In this document: piece after piece, positions 9,981-18,767 of the stretch
Layout of the letters: each line of letters starts with the position of its first letter
Position numbering within the stretch: position 1 is the stretch's first letter
Origin: Erythrobacter sp. F6033
GTDB lineage: Bacteria > Pseudomonadota > Alphaproteobacteria > Sphingomonadales > Sphingomonadaceae
Reading direction: 5' to 3'
DNA length: 64,000 nucleotides
NCBI RefSeq assembly: GCF_023016005.1
Contig: NZ_JALKAZ010000001.1
Coordinates: 992,001 to 1,056,000, forward strand
Translations under genes and position numbers: made by a program
Notes under the pieces: model-generated
Database searches by the model: none
The model's input: the letters and a program-made list of their open reading frames with translations, nothing else
Told to the model about the DNA's origin: nothing

Positions 9981-11363
9981 TCAGACGGCTGTTGTCCGCC
10001 GCGCCGATAAGTCGCTTTCAACCTTGGCGATAACTTGCCGGTTTATCCCGTAAAACAGCATCGCGATCGCCGCCGGAATCATCACGGCGGCAGGGATGAT
10101 GGCGAAGGCGAGCTGGATGCCCAACAGCGCGGTTTCGCTTTGCGTGCCGTTCGGGTCAAAGCCGGTAAACTGCAGGATAAAACCCGGAATGGCCGATCCG
10201 AATCCGATACCTGCCTTCACGCCAAAGACCGACGCCGCCACGACCAGTGCGGTCATCTGACGACCGGATTTCCAATCGATATATTCGGCAATGTCGGTGA
10301 ACATCGAAAAAGACAGCACCATCAACATGCCAAACCCGATCCCGACAAGGAATTGGACCGCCGCCTGCGACCATACCGCATCGAGCGGCAGGAAATAGAA
10401 CACGGTAATCATGCCGGCCTTAAGCAATCCGGCGGTGATGATGAGGTGCGATTTCTCGAATCGCTTCTGCGCGGTGAAGCCGATAAGTACACCCGCAACC
10501 TGTCCCAGTGCCAGCGCCGTCAGGAACAGTGCGGGGCGGTCAAAGAACAGGAATACCGGCGTGCCGTCATCACCGACGACATATTTGAAGAAAAACGGTG
10601 CGGTGCCTGCGCGCGCGGCGATGGCTGTCACGCCCAATATCGCGGCGACAGCGATGGCGATCCACGGTCCGGTCCGCACCAGAATGCCGACATCGCTCCA
10701 GATTGCGCCATTGGTTTCGGCAGGGGGGATGCGCTCTTTGGTGGTCGCAAAAGTGGTGAGCAATGCGAACACCGAAACCGCCGCTATGCATGACATGGCG
10801 AGCAGAATGCCAAGCTTTTCATCTCCCCCACCAAGCTCGCGAACGAGTGTGGTCCCAAGCGCGCCGACGAGGATTCCGCCTAAAGCGGAGAAAAACATGC
10901 GGAACGCGGTCACATTCGACCGTTCGCTCGATGAAGGTGAAATCACACCCAGCAATCCGCCATAGGGGACATTCACCGAAGTGAAGGCAAGCATGGCGAT
11001 GGTGTAGGTCACGTAAGCCCAAACCAGCAGCGCGGTATCGCCCAAATCGTCTGGCGCGTTGAAGATGAGCACAATCGACAGAGCAAGCGGGATCGGGCCG
11101 AACAGCAGATAAGGGCGGTAACGGCCCCAGCGTGTACGGGTGCGATCGGCAATGGCTCCCATCATCGGGTCGGTGACCGCATCAATCAGCTTCGTGATCA
11201 GCAACATCAAGCCGATGGCAGCGGGCGCCAATCCTCCCAGATCGACGAAGTAATAGAGCAGGAAGAAACCGAAGAAATTGAGGATTAGACCGGACGCCAG
11301 ATCGCCGACGCCGTATCCCAGCTTTTCGCCCAGGCGAATCCGTTCAGATGCCTTCGTGGCCAA
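9981..11363 (-). CDS. GPH-family (MelB-like) sugar:cation symporter
   Basis: This integral membrane protein of 460 residues has about 12 hydrophobic segments. The GPH/MFS signature TDPMMGAIADRTRTRWGRYRPY falls after the second helix and contains the Asp/Arg residues typical of cation-coupled glycoside-pentoside-hexuronide transporters. The real start is taken as TTG at 11363 because AAGGAG sits 6 bases upstream; an upstream start at 11393 would add residues with no support. The substrate cannot be told from sequence, and there is no sugar-catabolic gene beside it. The preceding terminator at 11391-11426 separates it from yghU. Confidence 0.86.
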   Translation of the reverse strand: MATKASERIRLGEKLGYGVGDLASGLILNFFGFFLLYYFVDLGGLAPAAIGLMLLITKLIDAVTDPMMGAIADRTRTRWGRYRPYLLFGPIPLALSIVLIFNAPDDLGDTALLVWAYVTYTIAMLAFTSVNVPYGGLLGVISPSSSERSNVTAFRMFFSALGGILVGALGTTLVRELGGGDEKLGILLAMSCIAAVSVFALLTTFATTKERIPPAETNGAIWSDVGILVRTGPWIAIAVAAILGVTAIAARAGTAPFFFKYVVGDDGTPVFLFFDRPALFLTALALGQVAGVLIGFTAQKRFEKSHLIITAGLLKAGMITVFYFLPLDAVWSQAAVQFLVGIGFGMLMVLSFSMFTDIAEYIDWKSGRQMTALVVAASVFGVKAGIGFGSAIPGFILQFTGFDPNGTQSETALLGIQLAFAIIPAAVMIPAAIAMLFYGINRQVIAKVESDLSARRTTAV

Positions 11364-11390
11364 GCCGTGCTCCTTCAGTGTGCAAAACAA

Positions 11391-11426
11391 CAATGGGCCG
11401 GAAACGCAAAGGTTTCCAGCCCATTG
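11391..11426 (-). terminator. Rho-independent terminator after yghU
   Basis: Arms CAATGGGCCGGAAAC and GTTTCCAGCCCATTG pair over 15 positions with one mismatch and a 6-base loop. On the reverse strand the hairpin is followed by TTGTTTTGC. It lies 23 bases past the yghU stop. Confidence 0.75.
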
Positions 11427-11448
11427 TGAATTTGATTTTTATGAAGGC

Positions 11449-12315
11449 TCAGAACGTGAAGTCGAGGTTCTTGCCTTCGAAATCCTTCGCCGAGTGGCGC
11501 TCGAGAAGTTGTTGGTCTTCATCGCCCCAGACTTTGTTGACCAGACGACCGCGTTGAACGCCGGGACGTGCCGCGATCTCTCGCGCCCAGCGGGCAACGT
11601 TTTTGTATTCGTCGATCGACAGGAAGGTCTTCGCCTCATTGTAGATCGTGCCTGCCACAAACGGTGCGAGCCACGGGAAGTTTGCCATATCCGCGATGGT
11701 GTAATCATCGCCGCCAAGGAAACGGTTTTCCGCAAGGCGTTTGTCCGCGACATCAAAGATGCGCTTTGTTTCCATCGCATAGCGGTTGATCGGATATTCG
11801 TATTTCTCGGGCGCATAGGCGTAAAAATGGCCAAAGCCGCCGCCGATAAACGGACCGGTGCCGACCTGCCAGAATACCCAGCTGAGCACCTCTGCACGTG
11901 CCGCCGGATCGGTGGGCAGAAATTCGCCGAATTTCTCGGCAAGGTGCACCAGGATCGCACCGGATTCGAACAGGCGGAATTCTGTGTCGCCGCTGGCGTC
12001 GATCAGAGCAGGGATTTTCGAGTTGGGGTTGATCCCGACAAAGCCGCTGGTGAATTGCGCGCCGTCGCCGATATTCACGGTGTAGGCATCGTATTCTGCG
12101 CCGCTGTGACCCTTTTCGAGCAATTCCTCGAGCATGATCGTCACTTTCACACCGTTAGGCGTGGCGAGTGAGTGCAGCTGGAACGGGTTGTCACCGCGCG
12201 GCAGGTCTTTGTCCTCGCGCGCGCCAGCGGTCGGGCGGTTGATGCTGGCAAACTTGCCGCCGGATACGGTGTCGGCGCTCCAGACTTCGGGCGGGGTGTA
12301 GGTTGGATCGGACAT
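11449..12315 (-). CDS. yghU: Glutathione-dependent disulfide-bond oxidoreductase YghU
   Basis: This 288-residue member of the Nu-class glutathione transferases has an N-terminal thioredoxin-like domain (about residues 45-130, with GINPNSKIPALID) and an all-alpha C-terminal domain. The extended N-terminus of about 45 residues is characteristic of YghU. Known members bind two glutathione molecules and reduce disulfides. It is divergent from the NAD synthase gene across about 150 bases and ends at a terminator, so it is a single-gene unit. Confidence 0.92.
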   Translation of the reverse strand: MSDPTYTPPEVWSADTVSGGKFASINRPTAGAREDKDLPRGDNPFQLHSLATPNGVKVTIMLEELLEKGHSGAEYDAYTVNIGDGAQFTSGFVGINPNSKIPALIDASGDTEFRLFESGAILVHLAEKFGEFLPTDPAARAEVLSWVFWQVGTGPFIGGGFGHFYAYAPEKYEYPINRYAMETKRIFDVADKRLAENRFLGGDDYTIADMANFPWLAPFVAGTIYNEAKTFLSIDEYKNVARWAREIAARPGVQRGRLVNKVWGDEDQQLLERHSAKDFEGKNLDFTF

Positions 12316-12439
12316 GATTGATGCCTCCTGTATTAGCGTGGTGTCGCTTGATATTCGGGAAGTGGGCCATAGTGGTTACGAGCGCAAGGGTTGGGCGATG
12401 CGGTTTTGCTTGCCTGCCTGAAAGCGGGGCTTGCGCGGT

Positions 12440-12456
12440 GTATCTTAAAAGGATAC
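12440..12456. promoter_or_regulatory. Inverted repeat, possible operator of the HTH-NAD synthase gene
   Basis: GTATC at 12440-12444 and GATAC at 12452-12456 form a perfect inverted repeat with a 7-base AT-rich centre. It lies 10 bases upstream of the start codon at 12467, where a repressor would block initiation. The product of the downstream gene begins with an XRE-like helix-turn-helix, so autoregulation is an obvious inference. The arms are short, so chance is possible. Confidence 0.4.
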
Positions 12457-12466
12457 TTGGCGTGAT

Positions 12467-14803
12467 ATGCATTTGGCAGGACACAAAATTCGTCTTTGGC
12501 GAGAGGCGCATGATCCGCCGCTTTCGGCGGAGGAATTTGGCGCGCAATATGGCGATCCCGAAAGCGGGCCATGGCCCAGTCGCACCGTCTATGGGTGGGA
12601 GGCGAAGGGCAAGGTTGCCCGGCCCAAAGTGCAAAAACGCCTCGCCGCGCTGAACATTTGCGAGCCCGCCGACTGGCTTGAACCTGCCCCCAACGAAAAC
12701 CCGAACGAACAGATCAAGAAGGCCCGCCCGATGAGCGACCAGACCCATTCTTTCTACGATATGCACGCCCACGGCTTTGTTCGCGTGGCCACCGCAACGC
12801 CTGCTTCGCGCACCGGCGATGTGGCGCATAACACGGCCGGTGTGATCGCAGAGGCGAAGAAGGCGCACGAGCAGAACGTCGATCTGGTGGTCTATCCTGA
12901 GCTGTGCCTGTCATCCTATGCAATTGACGATCTGCTTTTGCAAAATGCTTTGCTGGACCGCGCCGAGCAGGCCGTCGCCGAAGTGGTCGAGGCATCGGCT
13001 GACCTCTCACCAGTGCTGGTGATCGGCGCGCCGCTGCGCCGCAATTCGAAGATCTACAATTGCGCCCTGGTGATCGCGGGCGGGGAATTGCTGGGCGTGA
13101 TCCCGAAAAGCTATCTGCCGAACTACCGCGAGTTCTATGAAAAACGCTATTTTGCGCATGGCCGCAACTGCGTGGACTTGTGGATTTCGGTCGCGGGCGA
13201 AGAAGTGCCTTTCGGCGTCGATCTGGTCTTCGCCGCCAGCAATCTGCGCGGTTTCACATTTGGCGTCGAGATTTGCGAGGATTTCTGGGCGCCCAATCCG
13301 CCGGGCACTCTCGCCGCGCTCGCTGGCGCGCATATCCTGTGCAACCTCTCAGCCTCTCCGATCACGATTGGCCGCGCAGATGATCGCCATTTGCATTGCC
13401 GGTCCAGCAGCGCTCGCTCGATCTGCGCCTATGCCTATTCCGCCAGCGGCCACGGCGAAAGCACGACCGACTTGGCGTGGGACGGGCAGGGCGTGATCTA
13501 TGAAATGGGCGACCTGCTGGCCGAAAGCGAGCGTTTCGACCGTGAACCGGAATTGTGCGTCGTCGATATCGACACAGACCGGATCGCGGCGGAGCGGATG
13601 CGCAATCAAACCTTCAGCGATGCCGCCGAAGCGCATGCCAATGAGAATGGACGCCCCGAGGATCACTTCCGCCGGATTGTCTTTGACCACGCCTATGCCG
13701 AGGGTGATGTCGGGCTGAACCGTCCGATCCGCCGCTTCCCATTCGTGCCGAACCGTCAGCACGCGCTGGATGAGGACTGTTTCGAGGCGTTCAATATTCA
13801 GGTCGATGCCCTGATGCGCCGGATCGAGGCGACCCATGCCAAATCGCTGATCATCGGTATTTCAGGCGGGCTCGACAGCACGCATGCCCTGATCGTTGCG
13901 GCCAAGGCTTGCGACCGTCTGGGCCTGCCGCGCACCGCCATTCGCGGCTACACCATGCCCGGTTTCGGCACGTCGGATAACACCAAGTCAAACGCTTGGA
14001 AGTTGATGGAGGCGATGGAGATCACCGCAGAGGAGATCGACATCAAACCTGCCGCCAACCGCATGCTTGAAGATATGGGACACCCCTATTCCAAGGGCGA
14101 GCCGGTTTACGATGTGACATTTGAAAACGTGCAGGCGGGGCTGCGCACCGATTACCTGTTTCGCCTCGCGGGCCAGCATGGCGGCTTTGTTGTCGGCACG
14201 GGCGACCTGTCAGAGCTGGCGCTCGGCTGGTGCACTTACGGCGTCGGCGATCATATGAGCCATTACGGCGTGAATGCGGGCGTGCCGAAAACGCTGATCC
14301 AGTATCTCATCCGCTGGACGATCCAGACCGAGCAATTCAGTCAGGCGTGCAGCGATGTGCTGGGCGCGGTGCTCGATACCGAGATTTCGCCCGAGCTTGT
14401 GCCCGCCGGATCGGACGGCGCGATGCAGAGCACCGAGCAGAAGATCGGGCCTTATGAGCTCAACGATTTCTTCCTCCACCACACAATCCGCTGGGGTCAG
14501 CGCCCGGGCAAAATCGCGTTTCTCGCCTACCACGCATGGCGCGATGCGAAGGCGGGTCTGTGGCCCGCAGGCTTCCCAGAAGCGCGCAAGAACGAATACG
14601 ATCTGGCCGAGATTGCAAAGTGGCTGGAGAGTTTCCTCAAACGCTTCTTTGGCTTCAGCCAGTTCAAACGCAGCGCATTGCCCAATGGCCCGAAAGTATC
14701 ATCCGGCGGGGCTTTGTCCCCACGAGGCGACTGGCGCGCGCCGTCCGACGCTGTCGCCGATGTGTGGCTGGAGGAGTTGCGGAATGGCTTGCCGTTTGAC
14801 TAG
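12467..14803 (+). CDS. nadE: Glutamine-dependent NAD+ synthase with N-terminal XRE-like HTH domain
   Basis: One uninterrupted frame of 778 codons. Residues about 1-75 resemble an XRE-type helix-turn-helix (IRLWREAHDPPLSAEEFG...SRTVYGWEAKG). From Met89 (position 12731) the protein is a canonical two-domain NAD synthase. It has a nitrilase-type glutaminase domain with triad E145, K214, C270, then an ATP-pyrophosphatase domain with the P-loop SGGLDST at 466-472. It amidates deamido-NAD using glutamine. AAGAAGG sits 8 bases before 12731, so translation may also start there and give the usual ~690-residue enzyme. There is no stop between the two parts. In related genomes I would expect the HTH as a separate small gene, but that is from memory. 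Confidence 0.9.
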   Translation: MHLAGHKIRLWREAHDPPLSAEEFGAQYGDPESGPWPSRTVYGWEAKGKVARPKVQKRLAALNICEPADWLEPAPNENPNEQIKKARPMSDQTHSFYDMHAHGFVRVATATPASRTGDVAHNTAGVIAEAKKAHEQNVDLVVYPELCLSSYAIDDLLLQNALLDRAEQAVAEVVEASADLSPVLVIGAPLRRNSKIYNCALVIAGGELLGVIPKSYLPNYREFYEKRYFAHGRNCVDLWISVAGEEVPFGVDLVFAASNLRGFTFGVEICEDFWAPNPPGTLAALAGAHILCNLSASPITIGRADDRHLHCRSSSARSICAYAYSASGHGESTTDLAWDGQGVIYEMGDLLAESERFDREPELCVVDIDTDRIAAERMRNQTFSDAAEAHANENGRPEDHFRRIVFDHAYAEGDVGLNRPIRRFPFVPNRQHALDEDCFEAFNIQVDALMRRIEATHAKSLIIGISGGLDSTHALIVAAKACDRLGLPRTAIRGYTMPGFGTSDNTKSNAWKLMEAMEITAEEIDIKPAANRMLEDMGHPYSKGEPVYDVTFENVQAGLRTDYLFRLAGQHGGFVVGTGDLSELALGWCTYGVGDHMSHYGVNAGVPKTLIQYLIRWTIQTEQFSQACSDVLGAVLDTEISPELVPAGSDGAMQSTEQKIGPYELNDFFLHHTIRWGQRPGKIAFLAYHAWRDAKAGLWPAGFPEARKNEYDLAEIAKWLESFLKRFFGFSQFKRSALPNGPKVSSGGALSPRGDWRAPSDAVADVWLEELRNGLPFD

Positions 14804-14813
14804 ATTGAACCGC

Positions 14814-15878
14814 ATGAAAGCTTTGATCAAAATTGTCTTTGGCTTGGTCGCCTTCTTGCTGGGTAGTTCCGCATTGGCGCAAAAAGACGTTGATGAAGAT
14901 TTGCCTCCTTGCACGGTAGAGCGAGCCAAGCCTGTTACTATCGAAGCGATCCAGAACGATTTCGATAGTTGGTTCGGCGAGTGCGTGGCGGTACGCGGGA
15001 TATTTGATCAGCGCAGGTTCTATGCCGACAGGAAAGCATTCCTTGAGCTTCCGGATGAAGACAAAACCGACAAGGCCAGATCAATACCCATCAACCTGCG
15101 CAAAGCTCCCGTTAGGTTTGGTCAGCAAATCGGGCGGCCGGTCGAAGCGACACTTATCGCCATGGTCTATTCCTGCCAGCATTCCTACGATTTACTTCGC
15201 AAGGAGCAGGAGCGTAACTCTAACGTGATCATCATGATGGGAGGGTTTTGTCACTACACTCTCGAAAGGTATCTTCTGCCAATTGAGCTGCGCGATGTTT
15301 CGAATGCGCCGGTCGAACGACTGTTGAAGTCTGATCTGGAAGGCGACGAAGCCGATTTGATTGTCACTACTGATCGATTTGTCGATCTTGCTGCGCACCA
15401 AGAAGCGGCAGATAAAGCTTTCGCAGCGCTATCCGCCAACGATATCGACGCGTATCTCTCCATCGCACTCGAAGACTACGATGCGCAAAAGCGGGATGAC
15501 GAGAGAGACAGATGGGAAAGGGAGGATACTGCCGACGCGATTGCGGAATTCGGCCAGGTGAAAGGAGTTTTTCTCTCAGCATGGCGTGACGCAGGCATGG
15601 CGGAGGATACCTTTGAACAGGCGAGTTTTGTTTCCAAAGTTGATCTGGATTTCGAAGATTTGGGTATGCGTAGTCCCGCACGATATTTCCATTGTCGCTG
15701 CCCTGATGAAGGCTGCGAAGAGCGCTTTCCGGTGATGTCAGTTGATGCAACAAATGCCCACGACCGTCCATTCGTCTGCGTGGAAACTAATTCTGACGGA
15801 TCAGAAGCAAACGACGCCGTCGAGGCCCGCTTTCGGTACTCTTCTACGCACTTCGCTGAACCATTGAGCGATGAATAG
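14814..15878 (+). CDS. Hypothetical secreted protein
   Basis: I do not recognise this 354-residue protein. It has a clear signal peptide (residues 1-23, hydrophobic core then SALAQ), so it is exported. The mature part is acidic and contains several spaced cysteines (CTV, GECVAV, CQHS, FCHY, CRCPDEGCEE, FVCVE) that could form disulfides. A highly charged helical stretch lies around residues 215-245. ATG 14814 is used because the signal peptide starts there; the frame is open further upstream, but that overlaps nadE. It follows nadE by 10 bases and may be co-transcribed. Confidence 0.8.
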   Translation: MKALIKIVFGLVAFLLGSSALAQKDVDEDLPPCTVERAKPVTIEAIQNDFDSWFGECVAVRGIFDQRRFYADRKAFLELPDEDKTDKARSIPINLRKAPVRFGQQIGRPVEATLIAMVYSCQHSYDLLRKEQERNSNVIIMMGGFCHYTLERYLLPIELRDVSNAPVERLLKSDLEGDEADLIVTTDRFVDLAAHQEAADKAFAALSANDIDAYLSIALEDYDAQKRDDERDRWEREDTADAIAEFGQVKGVFLSAWRDAGMAEDTFEQASFVSKVDLDFEDLGMRSPARYFHCRCPDEGCEERFPVMSVDATNAHDRPFVCVETNSDGSEANDAVEARFRYSSTHFAEPLSDE

Positions 15879-15903
15879 TAATCGTAAGTGCAATTAGAAG
15901 TCT

Positions 15904-15937
15904 GAGCGTCCGGTCGCAGAAAGGCGACCGGACGCTC
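15904..15937. terminator. Bidirectional hairpin terminator between convergent genes
   Basis: GAGCGTCCGGTCGC and GCGACCGGACGCTC form a perfect 14-bp stem with a 6-base loop, lying between the stop of the secreted-protein gene and the stop of doxX. ATCTTTC follows on the plus strand. The T-tract is weak, but the position and stem make termination from both sides likely. Confidence 0.7.
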
Positions 15938-15953
15938 ATCTTTCATACGCTTA

Positions 15954-16340
15954 TCAGCCCCGGTCGACGGAGATGTTGCCCGGGCCGAAGGCTGCGACAG
16001 CGAACATGCCGCCTGCAATCGCAAGGTTCTTAAGGAACAACGTCATTTCGATCTGCTGGCTGAAGTCATTGTGGAAAATGACAGCGGTCAGCACGGTGAA
16101 GATACCAAGAGCAAAAGCTGCGTAACGCGCCTTGTATCCCACAGCGAGAAGCAATCCGCCGCCGATTTCAAGGGCGACTGTCGCGAAATAGACCAATTCC
16201 GGGAATGGCAGGCCGACAGAGGCGATATAGCCCACCGTGCCTTCCATGCCGGTAAGTTTGTTGACGCCGGCGAGGATGAAGAGAGCGGCCAGCAAGAGGC
16301 GACCGATCAGGGCGAAGATGTTTTGCATTCGTGTGTTCAT
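15954..16340 (-). CDS. DoxX family membrane protein
   Basis: This 128-residue protein has four predicted membrane helices and the DoxX-family opening (LIGRLLLAALFILAGVNKL, then FPELVYFATVALEIGGGLLL). AAGGAGA lies 6 bases before the ATG at 16340. It is the last gene of the minus-strand unit pirin-azoreductase-DoxX that faces the LysR gene at 17874. DoxX-type proteins are often found with redox or quinone stress genes, but the biochemical role here is not established. Confidence 0.88.
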   Translation of the reverse strand: MNTRMQNIFALIGRLLLAALFILAGVNKLTGMEGTVGYIASVGLPFPELVYFATVALEIGGGLLLAVGYKARYAAFALGIFTVLTAVIFHNDFSQQIEMTLFLKNLAIAGGMFAVAAFGPGNISVDRG

Positions 16341-16366
16341 GGTGGCTCTCCTTAAGCGCTTGAAAT

Positions 16367-16960
16367 TCAGGCGGCGACTTCGGCAACTTTGGCGTGTGCA
16401 GCGGCGATCTTTGCTTCGCCATCTGCACCCATGATGCCATCGGCTGCGATCAACTCAACATCTTTGATGCCGAGAAAGCCGAGGAAGAATGTCAGCCAAC
16501 TGGTCGCGAAGTCCATATCGCTACCAACAGGAGTGCCGCCGGATGCGACGGTGATGAAGGCCTTCTTGCCTTCGAGCAAACCGACAGGGCCGTTTTCGGT
16601 ATACTTGAACGTGGTCCCGGCGCGGGCAACCATATCGGCCCATGCTTTGACGGTGGCGGGAACGCCGAAATTGTAGATCGGGGCTGCGATGACGATGGTA
16701 TCTGCAGCCATTAATTCCGCGATCAAAGTGTCAGAGAAATGCGCCAGGTCTTGCTGATCGGGAGTGCGATCTTCCGCTGGTGTAAGGTTCGCCTCAAACC
16801 GGTTTGCCGAAACGAACGGGACATCGTTTTTGGAAAGATCGCGGGTCGTGACGCTGGCCCCGGATTTGGCGGCGAGGCCTTTGACAAGCGCCGTGCCAAG
16901 CGCGTTCGAGACGCTTTCATCGCCGCGGATGGAAGCCGAGATATGCAGAATGTTGGACAT
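16367..16960 (-). CDS. azoR: FMN-dependent NADH-azoreductase / quinone reductase (AzoR)
   Basis: This 197-residue flavodoxin-fold protein matches AzoR: N-terminal ISASIRGDES for FMN phosphate binding, APIYNFGVPATVKAWAD around residues 95-112, and a late FLGFLGI segment. AzoR enzymes reduce quinones and azo compounds by two-electron transfer from NADH. ATG 16960 is chosen because AGGAG precedes it by 7 bases. The gene lies between pirin and doxX in one unit, which suggests a shared quinone/electrophile response. Confidence 0.92.
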   Translation of the reverse strand: MSNILHISASIRGDESVSNALGTALVKGLAAKSGASVTTRDLSKNDVPFVSANRFEANLTPAEDRTPDQQDLAHFSDTLIAELMAADTIVIAAPIYNFGVPATVKAWADMVARAGTTFKYTENGPVGLLEGKKAFITVASGGTPVGSDMDFATSWLTFFLGFLGIKDVELIAADGIMGADGEAKIAAAHAKVAEVAA

Positions 16961-17031
16961 GGGAATTCTCCTGAAATGGAATCTGAAAAAGGTGAGCAAG
17001 CCGGAGAGGGGGATCCGGCTGGCTCTGGGGA

Positions 17032-17745
17032 TTATGCGGCGTCTACGAGCACCACTTCGCTGTCTTCGAGAGCGGTAATAGTCACGCTCTCCAGCTGGGT
17101 GATTGCAACGCCGTCGCGGGCATTGGCGGTTACGTCATCGACCTTCACGGATCCGACGGCTGGCACCAGATAAAGGTGACGGTCGGCGGATTTCGGCGTG
17201 TAGGTGACGCTTTCACCGGCTTTGATCGTTGCGCCGAGCACGCGGGCATCGGTGCGGATTGGCAGAGCGCCTTCGGCCCGGTCATTGTCATTCGCGGTGC
17301 TGGTGGCCAGCGGCACGAATTGACCTGCACGATCGCCTTTCGGAAACGCCTTTGCGCCCCAGCTTGGCTCACCGCCGCGCTCATCGGGAATGATCCAGAT
17401 CTGGAACAGGGTCGTTTCCTCATCCTCCAGATTGTATTCCGAATGGCGCACGCCGTTGCCTGCACTCATCACTTGCACATCGCCCGCCTCGGTGCGGCCT
17501 TCATTGCCCATGCTGTCGCGGTGGGTGATGGCCCCTTTGCGAACATAGGTGATGATTTCCATGTCCTCGTGCGGGTGGGTGGGGAAACCCTGGCCCGGTG
17601 CGATGGCATCATCATTCCAGACGCGCAGATTGCCCCAGTTCACGCGGGCAGGATCGTGATAGCTCGCAAAGGAAAAGTGATGATACGCATCGAGCCAACC
17701 GTGATTGGCGGCGCCAAGGGTGTTGAATGGACGAAGTTCGATCAT
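17032..17745 (-). CDS. Pirin family bicupin protein (YhhW-like)
   Basis: This 237-residue protein has the pirin N-terminal cupin with its metal-binding set: H58 and H60 of PTHPHEDMEIITYV, then H102-S-E104 in NGVRHSEYN. A second, degenerate C-terminal cupin follows. YhhW-type pirins can show quercetin dioxygenase activity in vitro; the natural substrate is unknown. AGGAG lies 7 bases before ATG 17745. It is the first gene of the operon controlled by the divergent LysR regulator. Confidence 0.9.
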   Translation of the reverse strand: MIELRPFNTLGAANHGWLDAYHHFSFASYHDPARVNWGNLRVWNDDAIAPGQGFPTHPHEDMEIITYVRKGAITHRDSMGNEGRTEAGDVQVMSAGNGVRHSEYNLEDEETTLFQIWIIPDERGGEPSWGAKAFPKGDRAGQFVPLATSTANDNDRAEGALPIRTDARVLGATIKAGESVTYTPKSADRHLYLVPAVGSVKVDDVTANARDGVAITQLESVTITALEDSEVVLVDAA

Positions 17746-17847
17746 TGTCTGTCTCCTGTTGAAGCGGAGGAGCCTGTCTGGCCCGCTTCGTTGAGTGGGA
17801 GATAGGCGGTATAAGTCATCCTGATAACTGCGATAAAACTTGCCAAA

Positions 17848-17868
17848 ATGTTCTGATTATCCGAACAT
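17848..17868. promoter_or_regulatory. Candidate LysR-type operator in the divergent promoter region
   Basis: ATGTTC (17848-17853) and GAACAT (17863-17868) are perfect inverted arms separated by 9 bases. The inner part fits the T-N11-A LysR box. It ends 5 bases before the LysR start codon at 17874, so it overlaps the regulator's translation start and suggests autorepression. It lies about 100 bases upstream of the pirin start. Confidence 0.6.
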
Positions 17869-17873
17869 ATGGC

Positions 17874-18767
17874 ATGAGGTTAGGCGATCCCACTCTTGAT
17901 CAGTTGCGCATATTCCTAAGCGTCGTGGAGCATGGCAGCTTTGGCGGAGCGGCGCGGGCGACGAACCGGGCAGTTTCGGCCATCAGTTACGGGATCGCGC
18001 AATTGGAGGCGCAGTTGGCTGTGTCGCTTTTTGAACGGGAGGGTTCGCGCAAACCTGTGCTGACGGAAGCGGGCGAGGGGCTGCTGGCAGAGGCGCGTTC
18101 GGTGACGGACCGGGTCGATGCGCTGCTCGCCAAAACGCGTTCGCTCCATGCCGGGCTGGAAAGCGATCTGGGGCTGGTCCTTGATGTGATGCTGCCCGGC
18201 GAAGTGACTGCGCGCGTGCTAGGCGAATTTCGCCGGATGTTTCCGACCGTCGCGCTCAAACTCAACATCGAAGGGTTGGGAGCCGTTGCGGAATGCTTGC
18301 TGGATGACCGTGCGCAAGTGGCCATCGGTGGTCCCGTAATCGGAGATCATCCTTCCCTTGAGCGCCAGCATATCGGGGGGGTTGAACTGCTTCCGGTGGC
18401 GGCGCCCGATCACCCGCTTGCCGCAAAAAGCATCGCGCCGGGCGAAAGCCGGAAGCACCTGCAGCTTGTGCTCGCGGACAGATCAGACCTTACGCAGGGC
18501 CGCGAGTTTTCTGTGCTGAGCCCGCTGACATGGCGGCTGGGCGATCTCAGTGCAAAACACTCGCTGCTGAAAGAAGGGCTGGGCTGGGGCAATATGCCGC
18601 GCGCCATGGTAGCCGATGATCTTAAAGAGGGGCGGTTGGTGGAGCTTGATCTGCCCGAAAAGCCGGGCGATCATTACCCGCTTAGCGCGCTATGGCGCCG
18701 GGATGACCGTTTGGGCCCAGCAGCAAGCTGGCTGATTGATGCGTTCCGCGACGGACTCGCTGACTAG
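17874..18767 (+). CDS. LysR-type transcriptional regulator
   Basis: This 297-residue protein has an N-terminal winged helix-turn-helix (residues about 5-63; SFGGAARATNRAVSAISYGIAQLE). An effector-binding periplasmic-binding-protein-like domain (about 90-297) follows. It is divergent from pirin-azoR-doxX, the usual arrangement for a LysR regulator and its target. It probably responds to a quinone or electrophile given the target genes; that is inference. Its last 4 bases overlap the convergent membrane-protein gene. Confidence 0.92.
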   Translation: MRLGDPTLDQLRIFLSVVEHGSFGGAARATNRAVSAISYGIAQLEAQLAVSLFEREGSRKPVLTEAGEGLLAEARSVTDRVDALLAKTRSLHAGLESDLGLVLDVMLPGEVTARVLGEFRRMFPTVALKLNIEGLGAVAECLLDDRAQVAIGGPVIGDHPSLERQHIGGVELLPVAAPDHPLAAKSIAPGESRKHLQLVLADRSDLTQGREFSVLSPLTWRLGDLSAKHSLLKEGLGWGNMPRAMVADDLKEGRLVELDLPEKPGDHYPLSALWRRDDRLGPAASWLIDAFRDGLAD

